Positions 7,197 to 14,955 of a stretch of DNA of 19,962 nucleotides are shown one piece after another. Each line of letters begins with the position of its first letter. Position 1 is the first letter of the stretch. The notes under the pieces are model-generated. The model worked only from the letters and a program-made list of their open reading frames with translations. It made no database searches and was not told where the DNA came from. This DNA is from Alphaproteobacteria bacterium (lineage in GTDB: Bacteria > Pseudomonadota > Alphaproteobacteria > RF32 > CAG-239): NCBI GenBank assembly GCA_017963715.1, contig JAGCTK010000129.1:1-19962 (forward strand). Reading direction: 5' to 3'. Position numbers and translations under genes: made by a program.

Positions 7197-10100
7197 TTAT
7201 TTTTTAATGACATATTTTTCAGTTAATGTCTGGAACAACACATATAACAGCGGAATAACAAGCAAGCCGCCGGCTGTACCGATGAGCATACCGTAAAACA
7301 CCGGCACACCGATGGCCACACGACTGGCCGCGCCGGCTCCGGTTGCAATAATCAAAGGAAACACACCCAAAATAAACGTAAAGGCTGTCATCAAAACGGC
7401 TCTGAAACGTTCTTTGGTTGCAATGACGGCCGCTTTATCGATGGAGGTGCCTTTTGCACGTTCGTCACGCGCAAATTCCACAATCAAGATGGCGTTTTTG
7501 GAGGCAAGACCCACAAGCAAAATAAGTCCGAGTTGCGCATAAATACTTAAGGACAAACCGGTGATTAAAACACCCGCAAGCGCGCCGAGCATTGCCACCA
7601 AGACCGAAGTCAAAACCGAAACGGGCAACATCCAACTTTCGTATTGCGCAACAAGGAAGAGATATCCGAATAAGACGGCAAGCGCAATCAAATAACCGAC
7701 TTGACCGCTGTTTTTCTTTTCCTGATAACTCATGGTTGACCATTCATAACTATAACCTTGCGGCAAGGCTTTGGCGGCCAGATTTTCAATGGCCTGCATG
7801 GCTTGTCCGCTCGAAACGCCGGGAGCCGTCATTGCGGTAATTGTGGCAGCCGGAAATTGATTGTATCGATCCAAACTGCGCGGAGCCTGAATCATCTCGA
7901 CCGTAATCAGACTGCCCATCGGTACCATGTTGCCGTTGTTGGAAGGCACATAAAGTTTTTTGATGCTTTCGATATCTTTGCGATAATCCCATGAGGCTTG
8001 AATCATCACTTTGTTGACCTGCGTGCCGATGTTGATGTCATTGACATAGCCCGAGCCCAAATAGTTTTGAAGTGTTGAATAAATAGATGAAATGGAAACA
8101 TTCATCACTTCGGCTTTTTCTTTGTCAATTTCGATATGGGCATGCGGCGTGGCTGCCGTGTAAGTCGAAAAAGCATACATCACCTCGGGAAGCATATTAA
8201 CCTTGGCAAGAAAGGCTTTGACAACCGCTTCCAAAATTTTAGGATCGGAAGAATAAAGCGATTGGAGCCTGAAATCCATACCACCTGTTGCACCCAAGCC
8301 CGGAATGGCCGGAAATTCAAACAAGTTGATGTCTGCTTCGGGCACGCCGGCCAATTTGGCTTTTAAGCGATTTAAAATGGTTGTCGAATACTCGGTTTTG
8401 CCTTTTCGCTTGTTCCACGGTTTTAAGTGGACAACAGCCATACCTGTATTTTCACCCTGTCCGGACAACATTGAAAAACCGATAATGTCCATCACCGAAT
8501 CGACACTCTTTTCTTGTTTCATCATTGGGATAATTTTGTGCATCACATAATCGGTTCGGGGTTGTGTGGCACCTTCGGGCAATTGTACGTTGGCTAAAAT
8601 CACACCCTGATCCTCGGGCGGAATAAAACTTGTGTGATTGAGTTTGAAAAAGACGGTGTTGAGAGCAAACAACAGTGCCAAAATCATCGCAATAAAACTG
8701 ACCTTGCGAGCAATATATCCGATGATAGCCAGATATTTGTTGCGGGTTTTATCAATGATTTTGTTAAACCACAAAAGAGGCCCTTTTGATGCCGGCGTCA
8801 GCGGACGCAAAATCGTGGCACACAATGCCGGAGATAAAGTCAAGGCATTGATGGATGAAAATACCACCGCAAACGAAATGGAAATGGCAAATTGTTGATA
8901 AATTTTGCCTGTAATACCGCCGATAAAGGCAATCGGCACAAAAATGGCCAGCAACACAAGCGTTGTGGCAACAATAGCCGAAGACACTTGTTCCATCGCT
9001 TTAATAGAGGCTTCTTTCGGCGACAGTTTTTCTTGATCCATTAATGTTAAAACACGTTCAACCACCACAATCGCGTCATCGACGACCAAACCGATGGCTA
9101 AAACCAAACCGAACAAAGTCAAAATATTGAGGCTATACCCCAAAGCAAGCATCACGGCAAAGGTCGCAAGAAGCGAAACCGGAATGGTAATGGACGGCAC
9201 AAGCGTAGAGCGCCAGTCTTGCAAAAAGACATAACACACGAAAACCACCAAAGCAAAGGTGAGCAAAAGCGTGAATGTCACTTCTTCAATCGAGGCTTTA
9301 ATATAGTCTGTGGCATCAAAAAAGACTTCAATCGTAAAATCATCGGGATAAAAGGCTGACAGACGCTTTAATTCGGCACGAACGGCTTTCATGGCATTGA
9401 TCGCATTAGCGCCCGATAAGGTGTTTAAGCCGATTGAAATAGAGTTTGCACCGTCAACTTCTGATTTGAAGGCATAGTGTTCATACCCGATTTCGACTTT
9501 GGCTATATCTTTGAGTTTAACCAAGCCGCCATCTTCTGCCGTGCGAATAATGATGTTTTCGAAATCTTTAACGTCATTTAGGCGTCCTTGCGTCTCTAAA
9601 GTATAAATCATTTGTTGGCCGTCATCGCCGGGCATTGCACCGACCGAACCCAAAGATGGTTGATAGTTTTGGCTTGCAATGGCTGATCGAATGGTGGCAA
9701 TTGAGATATTTAAAGCGGCAATTTTATCGGCGTCAAGCCATACACGCATTGAAAGAGGAGAGGCATAGACGCTGACCTCACCCACGCCGTAAAGACGTGC
9801 AAGATTGTTTTTGACATTGTTTTCAACATAGTTACTCAAAAACTGTCTGTCATGTGTGCCGTTTGGTGAACGAACGACCAAAAAGCCTAAAATATCTGAT
9901 GAACGACGCTTAACAGATATACCATGTTGTTGAACCTCAGTCGGCAACTTGCTCAAAGCCTGTTGGACACGGTTTTGAACTTTGACTTGTGCCATATCCG
10001 GATCGGTTCCGACTTCAAAACTCACCGATAAACGATAACTGCCGGCATTGGATGATGTAGAGTTCATATAAAGCATGTCTTCAACGCCGTTGACCTCTTG

Positions 10101-10301
10101 TTCAATCGGGATACCGATGGTGCCGGCAACCACTTCGGCCGATGCGCCGGTGTAGTTGGCGGAAATGTTGACCTCAGGCGGTGTGATTTGCGGATAAAGT
10201 GAAATCGGCAAGGCAAACACAGCAATTAAACCTGCCAAGGCCATGACAACGGCAATGACAATCGCAAAGCGCGGACGATTGATAAAAAACTTTGAAAACA
10301 T
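7197..10301 (-). CDS. AcrB-like RND multidrug efflux transporter (HAE1 family)
   Basis: This 1034-residue inner-membrane pump would export hydrophobic or amphiphilic compounds by proton antiport, as a trimer working with a periplasmic adaptor and an outer-membrane channel. Its length matches the family (AcrB about 1050). It begins with MFSKFFINRPRFAIVIAVV, typical of HAE1 pumps. The proton-relay residues are present: the Asp408-Asp409 pair in GLVVDDAIVVVE (TM4) and Lys935 in GLASKNAILIVEFA (TM10). Two large periplasmic loops are visible (about 30-335 and 555-865), with duplicated halves. It is the last gene of a tetR-adaptor-pump operon, 32 bp after the adaptor, with AAGGAAAG 10 nt before its ATG. 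No TolC-like gene lies in the window, so the channel must be encoded elsewhere. The drug spectrum cannot be read from sequence. Confidence 0.95.
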   Translation of the reverse strand: MFSKFFINRPRFAIVIAVVMALAGLIAVFALPISLYPQITPPEVNISANYTGASAEVVAGTIGIPIEQEVNGVEDMLYMNSTSSNAGSYRLSVSFEVGTDPDMAQVKVQNRVQQALSKLPTEVQQHGISVKRRSSDILGFLVVRSPNGTHDRQFLSNYVENNVKNNLARLYGVGEVSVYASPLSMRVWLDADKIAALNISIATIRSAIASQNYQPSLGSVGAMPGDDGQQMIYTLETQGRLNDVKDFENIIIRTAEDGGLVKLKDIAKVEIGYEHYAFKSEVDGANSISIGLNTLSGANAINAMKAVRAELKRLSAFYPDDFTIEVFFDATDYIKASIEEVTFTLLLTFALVVFVCYVFLQDWRSTLVPSITIPVSLLATFAVMLALGYSLNILTLFGLVLAIGLVVDDAIVVVERVLTLMDQEKLSPKEASIKAMEQVSSAIVATTLVLLAIFVPIAFIGGITGKIYQQFAISISFAVVFSSINALTLSPALCATILRPLTPASKGPLLWFNKIIDKTRNKYLAIIGYIARKVSFIAMILALLFALNTVFFKLNHTSFIPPEDQGVILANVQLPEGATQPRTDYVMHKIIPMMKQEKSVDSVMDIIGFSMLSGQGENTGMAVVHLKPWNKRKGKTEYSTTILNRLKAKLAGVPEADINLFEFPAIPGLGATGGMDFRLQSLYSSDPKILEAVVKAFLAKVNMLPEVMYAFSTYTAATPHAHIEIDKEKAEVMNVSISSIYSTLQNYLGSGYVNDINIGTQVNKVMIQASWDYRKDIESIKKLYVPSNNGNMVPMGSLITVEMIQAPRSLDRYNQFPAATITAMTAPGVSSGQAMQAIENLAAKALPQGYSYEWSTMSYQEKKNSGQVGYLIALAVLFGYLFLVAQYESWMLPVSVLTSVLVAMLGALAGVLITGLSLSIYAQLGLILLVGLASKNAILIVEFARDERAKGTSIDKAAVIATKERFRAVLMTAFTFILGVFPLIIATGAGAASRVAIGVPVFYGMLIGTAGGLLVIPLLYVLFQTLTEKYVIKK

Positions 10302-10333
10302 TGTCTTAAAACTTTCCTTGTTTCTGGTATAAC

Positions 10334-11488
10334 TTACATTTTGAGATCAGAATTGACGGTGGCGGCTTCAACGGGGGTACCATGCTTGAGTTTTTGCCCA
10401 CCCTTGATAACGACTTTATCGCCATCTTGAAGGCCGGATTTGACAACTTGTTTGTTGCCGATGACGTCGCCCAAACTCAAGCGACGTTCTTGGGCCATAT
10501 TGTTTTGATTAACCACAAAGGTATAAAAGCCGTTTTCATCTTGAAGCAAAGCGGCTTGCGGTACCAAAATGGCAGGTGTGCTGTCAAAAATAAGTGCTAA
10601 GCCGACATAACTGCCGGGAATTAATGTTTCGTCATCATTTTCGATATCGCCGTAAACCGTCACGGTTGCCGTGGAGGTGCTGACTTCGTTGTCATTAAAT
10701 CCGGTAATAATTTTTTTGATTTTAACGGTGCCGTCAGGCATCGTAATGCGTGCTTTAATTTTATCTGTATCACCGTTTTCGGCATTTTGCTTAAAGGAGA
10801 TAAATTCTTTATCGGTTAATGTAAATGCGATTCGTATAGGATTGAGTTGAACAATTTTGGCGAGCACCTGCTGAGAGGCAGTCACACTGTTGCCTTTGGT
10901 AACAAAAGCTTTGCCGATATAACCATCAATCGGTGCATTTAAAAAGGTATCATCATAAGTAATTTGAGCCAAATCAAGATTGGCTTTTGCTTGTTCAACG
11001 CCGGCTTTGGCTTGTAAAAAGGCGCTTTCGGCTGCATCAAAAGTTGCTTTTGAAGCAATATTTTGTTTGCTGAGTTTGATTTGACGTTGATAATTGCGTT
11101 CGGCCTCTGTCAATCCGGCATTGGCTTTTTCAAGTTCGGCCTTTCTTAAATTGAGCGTGGCAAGTTGGCTGTTGTGTTCGATTGTAAAGAGGACATCGCC
11201 TTGATGCACAAAACTGCCTTCTTTGAAGTGGACATCGGCCAATGTGCCGCTGACTTTGGGCTGTAAACTGACGCTGTTGATGGCCTCAATATGCGCAATA
11301 TGACTCTTTTCGGTCGAAACATCCTGTAATTTAAGTTCTTCCACCAAAACATAAGGGGTACCGCCGCCGGGCATCATACCGGCCTTCGGGGTGAGTTTGC
11401 CTTTCATATACCAACCGAGGGAAAAACACACCAATATGAATAAGAGTCTTTTTAACACAACTGTTTTATGGGGTTTTGTCAGCAACAT
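10334..11488 (-). CDS. AcrA-like periplasmic adaptor (membrane fusion protein) of the RND pump
   Basis: A 384-residue adaptor linking the RND pump to an outer-membrane channel. One N-terminal hydrophobic segment (about residues 12-27) anchors it. A Cys occurs in the segment (LLFILVCFSLGW) but without a proper lipobox, so I infer a transmembrane anchor rather than a lipoprotein. The lipoyl-like halves are residues 74-104 (SLQPKVSGTLADVHFKEG and GDVLFTIE) and 182-206 (LNAPIDGYIGKAFVTKGN). The hairpin between them is an Ala/Glu/Lys-rich coiled coil (about 108-180). The C-terminal beta-barrel and membrane-proximal domains end with LKHGTPVEA. The ATG is 5 nt beyond the tetR stop, and its ribosome site AAAGGA lies inside the last tetR codons, so translation is probably coupled to the repressor gene. 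The order adaptor then pump is the usual one. Confidence 0.93.
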   Translation of the reverse strand: MLLTKPHKTVVLKRLLFILVCFSLGWYMKGKLTPKAGMMPGGGTPYVLVEELKLQDVSTEKSHIAHIEAINSVSLQPKVSGTLADVHFKEGSFVHQGDVLFTIEHNSQLATLNLRKAELEKANAGLTEAERNYQRQIKLSKQNIASKATFDAAESAFLQAKAGVEQAKANLDLAQITYDDTFLNAPIDGYIGKAFVTKGNSVTASQQVLAKIVQLNPIRIAFTLTDKEFISFKQNAENGDTDKIKARITMPDGTVKIKKIITGFNDNEVSTSTATVTVYGDIENDDETLIPGSYVGLALIFDSTPAILVPQAALLQDENGFYTFVVNQNNMAQERRLSLGDVIGNKQVVKSGLQDGDKVVIKGGQKLKHGTPVEAATVNSDLKM

Positions 11489-11493
11489 TTTTT

Positions 11494-12111
11494 TTAATCC
11501 TTTCTTTTAAATAACCCATTTGATAGTAAGTCAAAACTGTTTTGAACCGCCGTTTTTAAATCTGTTTTCAAACGTTTTGAAAAATAAGCCTCGAGTGTCC
11601 CCGTCCATAAACTGAAGATAATTTCCGCAATAACGACGGGTGCAATATCGCTTCGAATTTGTTCGGCCTCTTGCATCGCAAATAAGGCATTTTTAACATA
11701 TTCAAAGCAATCTTTCGTGTTTTGGCTGAGACTTTCCAAAACTTTGGTAATGACCGATTCGGACCACTCCATTTGAAGCGACAGAAAAAACGCAACCTTT
11801 GTGGCATTTTTATCACCGAGCAGATAATCGGCCATCGCCAAGAAATAAGCCTCAATGTCTTTAAAATCTCTTAAGACGGGGACTTTTTGCTTAAGATATG
11901 CCATTTTGTGTGTGACATATTCTTCAATAATGGCGGCCACCAATTCCGGCTTGTTTTTGAAATGCCAATAAACCGCACCTTTTGTCAGACCAATTGTTAA
12001 GGCAATTTCATCAAAACTGGTTTTGGAATACCCTTTTTGATAAAACAAATCCATTGCCGATTGCAAAATCGCCTCTCTGGTTTGTTGTGCTTCTTGTTTG
12101 GTTTTCTTCAA
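11494..12111 (-). CDS. TetR/AcrR family repressor of the RND operon (probable TTG start)
   Basis: This 205-residue DNA-binding repressor starts KKTKQEAQQTREAILQSAM. The TetR helix-turn-helix runs about residues 33-54 (FDEIALTIGLTKGAVYWHF followed by KNK). The C-terminal part is the ligand-binding and dimerisation domain and resembles the AcrR/TtgR group. It is the first gene of the efflux operon, so induction by pump substrates with autorepression is the expected logic. I place the start at TTG 12111-12109 because AAAGGA (12125-12120) sits 8 nt upstream and the family homology begins there. The in-frame ATG at 12165 would lie upstream of the predicted transcription start and would have no ribosome site. 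A TTG start would keep repressor levels low. Confidence 0.9.
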   Translation of the reverse strand: MKKTKQEAQQTREAILQSAMDLFYQKGYSKTSFDEIALTIGLTKGAVYWHFKNKPELVAAIIEEYVTHKMAYLKQKVPVLRDFKDIEAYFLAMADYLLGDKNATKVAFFLSLQMEWSESVITKVLESLSQNTKDCFEYVKNALFAMQEAEQIRSDIAPVVIAEIIFSLWTGTLEAYFSKRLKTDLKTAVQNSFDLLSNGLFKRKD

Positions 12112-12138
12112 ACAGATGTTCCTTTGGGTTTTATTTTT

Positions 12139-12181
12139 ACATACCTTCGGGTAGGTATAAAACATTGTGGTCAAAATGCAA
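12139..12181 (-). promoter_or_regulatory. Promoter and TetR-type operator of the efflux operon
   Basis: On the minus strand TTGCAT (12181-12176), 16 bp, then TATACC (12159-12154) forms a promoter. Overlapping the -10 is the palindrome ATACCTTCGGGTAGGTAT (12141-12158), with perfect 6-bp arms ATACCT/AGGTAT and a 6-bp spacer, which is the shape of operators bound by AcrR/TtgR-type repressors. Binding here would block the polymerase and give autorepression of tetR and the pump genes. The assignment to this repressor is inferred from position. Confidence 0.7.
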
Positions 12182-12506
12182 GTATTTTTTTTAGATTTTT
12201 TAAAAAAATCCGATCAAACCGAATCGCAGAAGCCGTGTTTTACACCCAAAACAAGACAAAATGAAAAAAATACATACTTTTCGGTGTGTTAAACTGTTTC
12301 ATTTTTTAACGTTAAATCAATGAATTATGCGTAATTATTTGATTTTGTTTTGTTTTATTTTTTATCCCAAGCCGCAAAAAAAAATATGCTTTATTTTGAA
12401 TAAGATAGTTTTTTGTTGAAAAAAAAATAAAAATTTTTCTTGTACAAATGCTCAGATTTTGCAACACTCGGAGCATATCACAAATCAATCTTTAAAAATT
12501 ATGTGC
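12182..12506. other. A/T-rich intergenic stretch between the tetR and nrdD promoters
   Basis: About 325 bases with no supportable gene. They are dominated by A and T runs and many stop codons. I see a degenerate palindrome ACATACTTTTCGGTGTGT (12272-12289) that loosely resembles the tetR operator. I also see 6-bp inverted arms ATGCTC (12448-12453) and GAGCAT (12471-12476). No riboswitch, tRNA or repeat array is recognised. Confidence 0.5.
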
Positions 12507-12553
12507 ATACTATATATTGGTTGTTTACTTTTTATAAACACAATATATTGTAT
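12507..12553 (+). promoter_or_regulatory. nrdD promoter covered by two NrdR boxes
   Basis: ATACTATATATTGGTT (12507-12522) and ACACAATATATTGTAT (12538-12553) match the NrdR-box consensus ACACWATATATWGTGT at about 13 and 15 of 16 positions. Their starts are 31 bp apart, three helical turns, the usual spacing for a NrdR pair. They overlap a candidate promoter: TTGTTT (12521-12526), 17 bp, TATATT (12544-12549). NrdR, a (d)ATP-sensing repressor encoded elsewhere, would thus silence this operon when nucleotides are plentiful. Confidence 0.85.
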
Positions 12554-12596
12554 CATTTAGTCAACTTAAAAAAATACATAAGGAATAAAACAAAAG

Positions 12597-14702
12597 ATGT
12601 CGGAAACAAAAAATACTATTCATTTTAAGAACACGGTGAGCGTCCAAAGCGTGGCAAAACGTGACGGCGTGTTGGCACCGTTTGATGCGACCAAAATTTA
12701 TGATGCCATCTTAAAAGCCGGTTTGGCAACGGGCGAACTGTCGGAAAAACAGGCATCTAACGTGACCGAAAAGGTTTTGCTTGAAATCGCTCTCGGTGAT
12801 GAAAAAACAGTGATGTCTATTGAAGATATTCAAGATATTGTTGAAAAGATTCTAATTAAAGATAACTATTTTAAAACGGCAAAGGCTTATATTCTTTATC
12901 GTGAAAAGCGCGCTTGGATGCGTCAGAACAAAAAGACGATGGTCGATGTCGAAAGTTCGATTAACGAATATTTGCAAAAACTTGACTGGCGTGTCAATGC
13001 CAACGCAAACCAAGGTTATTCAAACGGCGGTTTGATTTTGAACGTGTCGGGTAAAGTCACGGCCAACTATTGGCTCAGCACGGTTTATCCCTCTGAAGTC
13101 GGCGAAGCACATCGCAACGGTGATATTCATATTCATGATTTGGATATGTTGGCCGCTTACTGTGCCGGTTGGTCTTTAAAGACTCTTTTAAAAGAAGGTT
13201 TCAACGGTGTTCGCGGCAAGGCCGAAGCCAATCCGCCGAAGCACTTGTCGGCAGCCACCGGTCAGATGGTCAACTTTATGGGAACCTTGCAGAACGAGTG
13301 GGCCGGTGCACAGGCATTTTCATCGGTTGATACTTATTTGGCACCGTTTATCAGAAAAGACAATTTGTCGTATAAAGAAGTCAAACAATGCATGCAAGAA
13401 CTCATTTACAACTTGAACGTGCCGTCACGCTGGGGTTCGCAAACACCGTTTACAAACTTTACGTTTGACTGGGTTTGCCCTGAAGATTTGCGTGATCAAC
13501 ACCCTTATATCGGCGGTCATATTGCCGGTCATGATGAAAACTTCATGCCCATTATTGAAGGTCAGGAAGAAATGCCGTTTACATATGGCGATTTACAAGA
13601 AGAAATGGCGATGATCAATCGCGCCTACATCGAAGTGATGATGGAAGGTGATGTTTTGGGGCGTCCGTTTACATTCCCGATTCCGACCTATAATATGACG
13701 CCTGATTTCCCCTGGGAAGATAAAAACACCGAACTTTTGTTTGAAATGACGGCCAAATACGGTATGCCTTATTTCCAATACTTTATCAATTCTGTGTTAA
13801 AACCGGGCCAAATCCGTTCGATGTGCTGCCGTTTGCAACTTGACCTGCGTGAATTACTCGCCAAAGGAAACGGCTTGTTCGGTTCGGCCGAGCAAACAGG
13901 CTCGATCGGTGTTGTCACCTTTAACTGTGCACGTTTGGGCTATGTCTACAAAGGCAACGAAGCCGGCTTGTTCGGCAGAGTGGATGAGTTGCTCCATATT
14001 GCACAAACCTCGCTTGAAATTAAACGTAAGACCATTCAAAAACTGATTGACGACGGCTTGTATCCTTATACAAAACGTTATCTCGGCACGCTTCGCAACC
14101 ACTTCTCGACCATCGGTGTCAACGGCATCAATGAGATGATCAGAAACTTTACAAATGATGAGCACAGTGTGGCGGATAGCTGGGGACAAGAATTTGCCGT
14201 TAAGTTTTTGGATTATATTCGTGCCCGCTTGGTCAAAATGCAGGAAGAAACCGGCCATATGTACAATTTGGAGGCCACACCTGCCGAGAGCGCAACATAT
14301 CGTTTTGCAAGAGAAGATAAAAAACGCTTTGTCGGTATTTTGCAAGCAGGTACCGAAGAAGATCCTTATTATACAAACTCGTCGCAATTACCGGTCGGTT
14401 ATACCGACGATCCGTTTGAGGCACTTGATTTGCAATCAACTTTGCAGACCAAATACACGGGCGGTACGGTTTTGCACCTTTATATGAATCAGCGGATTTC
14501 ATCCGCAAAGGTTTGTCGTGATTTGGTCAGACGTGTTTTGACGAATTATCGCTTACCTTACATCACTATCACGCCGACATTTTCGATTTGCCCGAAACAC
14601 GGGTATTTGCAAGGCGAGCACAAATTCTGCCCGCTTTGTGATGAGGAGAAAAAGGCGGAAAAACTTAAGGCCTTAAAAGCCTCAAACTCAAATGTTGCTT
14701 AA
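12597..14702 (+). CDS. nrdD: Anaerobic (class III) ribonucleoside-triphosphate reductase, main subunit lacking the glycyl-radical loop
   Basis: This protein reduces ribonucleotides to deoxyribonucleotides without oxygen. Of its 701 residues, about 14-105 form an ATP-cone allosteric domain (SVAKRDGVLAPFDATKI onward). The catalytic barrel follows, with HIHDLDMLAAYCAGWS (Cys189) and RSMCCRLQLD (Cys410, Cys411) as the active-site cysteine regions, and YYTNSSQLPVGYT near 591-603. A zinc site closes the chain: Cys665, His668, Cys678 and Cys681 in CPKHGYLQGEHKFCPLC. In ordinary NrdD a glycyl-radical loop (R-V-x-G-Y) follows a few residues later. Here the chain instead ends with a Lys/Ala-rich tail and a TAA, and the loop is encoded by the next ORF. 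ATG 12597 has AAGGAA 11 nt upstream. This is the first gene of an nrdD-loop-nrdG operon. Confidence 0.93.
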   Translation: MSETKNTIHFKNTVSVQSVAKRDGVLAPFDATKIYDAILKAGLATGELSEKQASNVTEKVLLEIALGDEKTVMSIEDIQDIVEKILIKDNYFKTAKAYILYREKRAWMRQNKKTMVDVESSINEYLQKLDWRVNANANQGYSNGGLILNVSGKVTANYWLSTVYPSEVGEAHRNGDIHIHDLDMLAAYCAGWSLKTLLKEGFNGVRGKAEANPPKHLSAATGQMVNFMGTLQNEWAGAQAFSSVDTYLAPFIRKDNLSYKEVKQCMQELIYNLNVPSRWGSQTPFTNFTFDWVCPEDLRDQHPYIGGHIAGHDENFMPIIEGQEEMPFTYGDLQEEMAMINRAYIEVMMEGDVLGRPFTFPIPTYNMTPDFPWEDKNTELLFEMTAKYGMPYFQYFINSVLKPGQIRSMCCRLQLDLRELLAKGNGLFGSAEQTGSIGVVTFNCARLGYVYKGNEAGLFGRVDELLHIAQTSLEIKRKTIQKLIDDGLYPYTKRYLGTLRNHFSTIGVNGINEMIRNFTNDEHSVADSWGQEFAVKFLDYIRARLVKMQEETGHMYNLEATPAESATYRFAREDKKRFVGILQAGTEEDPYYTNSSQLPVGYTDDPFEALDLQSTLQTKYTGGTVLHLYMNQRISSAKVCRDLVRRVLTNYRLPYITITPTFSICPKHGYLQGEHKFCPLCDEEKKAEKLKALKASNSNVA

Positions 14703-14736
14703 TACTTTAACTTATTTTTGAAAGGAAATTTATCAA

Positions 14737-14940
14737 ATGTCAAATGTCATCAATTTTAACGATATCACCTTAACCGATGCCGAGCGTCAACCTTGCGAAG
14801 TGTGGACACGCGTGATGGGCTATCACCGTCCGGTTTCGGAATTCAACAAAGGTAAAAAGAGCGAATATTATTCACGTGTTTGCTTCTGCGAAGAAAAAGC
14901 CGTGATGCACATCAATGCGGAACAATTGGCCGCGGAATAA
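14737..14940 (+). CDS. Free-standing glycyl-radical domain of NrdD
   Basis: A 67-residue protein whose core, PCEVWTRVMGYHRPVSEFN then GKKSEYYSR, is the C-terminal glycyl-radical loop normally fused to NrdD. Gly28 in RVMGYH is the predicted radical site, formed by the neighbouring radical-SAM activase. It starts 34 nt after the nrdD stop, in a different frame, with its own AAAGGA (14721-14726) 10 nt before ATG. An in-frame TGA at 14719-14721 closes it upstream, so no single indel would fuse it to nrdD. The first 18 residues look like a linker or docking tail. It presumably docks into NrdD so that Gly28 lies beside the active-site cysteines, much as GrcA (YfiD) replaces the damaged glycyl domain of pyruvate formate-lyase. 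The partner assignment is inference from operon position and motif. Confidence 0.85.
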   Translation: MSNVINFNDITLTDAERQPCEVWTRVMGYHRPVSEFNKGKKSEYYSRVCFCEEKAVMHINAEQLAAE

Positions 14941-14955
14941 TATCAGCGCGTTAAA

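Noticed and set aside
12112..12596. Riboswitch or FNR box in the tetR-nrdD gap
   Set aside because: No recognisable aptamer core and no TTGAT-N4-ATCAA palindrome; the structure seen is explained by the operator and NrdR boxes.
12440..12628. 62-codon rightward ORF running over the nrdD promoter and start
   Set aside because: It contains the NrdR boxes and promoter, has no ribosome site and has low-complexity composition.
13854..14387. 177-codon leftward open frame opposite nrdD
   Set aside because: Shadow of the conserved NrdD catalytic region with no homology features of its own.
14690..14740. Programmed frameshift or sequencing error joining nrdD to the glycyl-radical ORF
   Set aside because: The downstream frame has a TGA at 14719-14721 before its ATG and there is no slippery heptamer at the nrdD stop; a good Shine-Dalgarno supports independent initiation.
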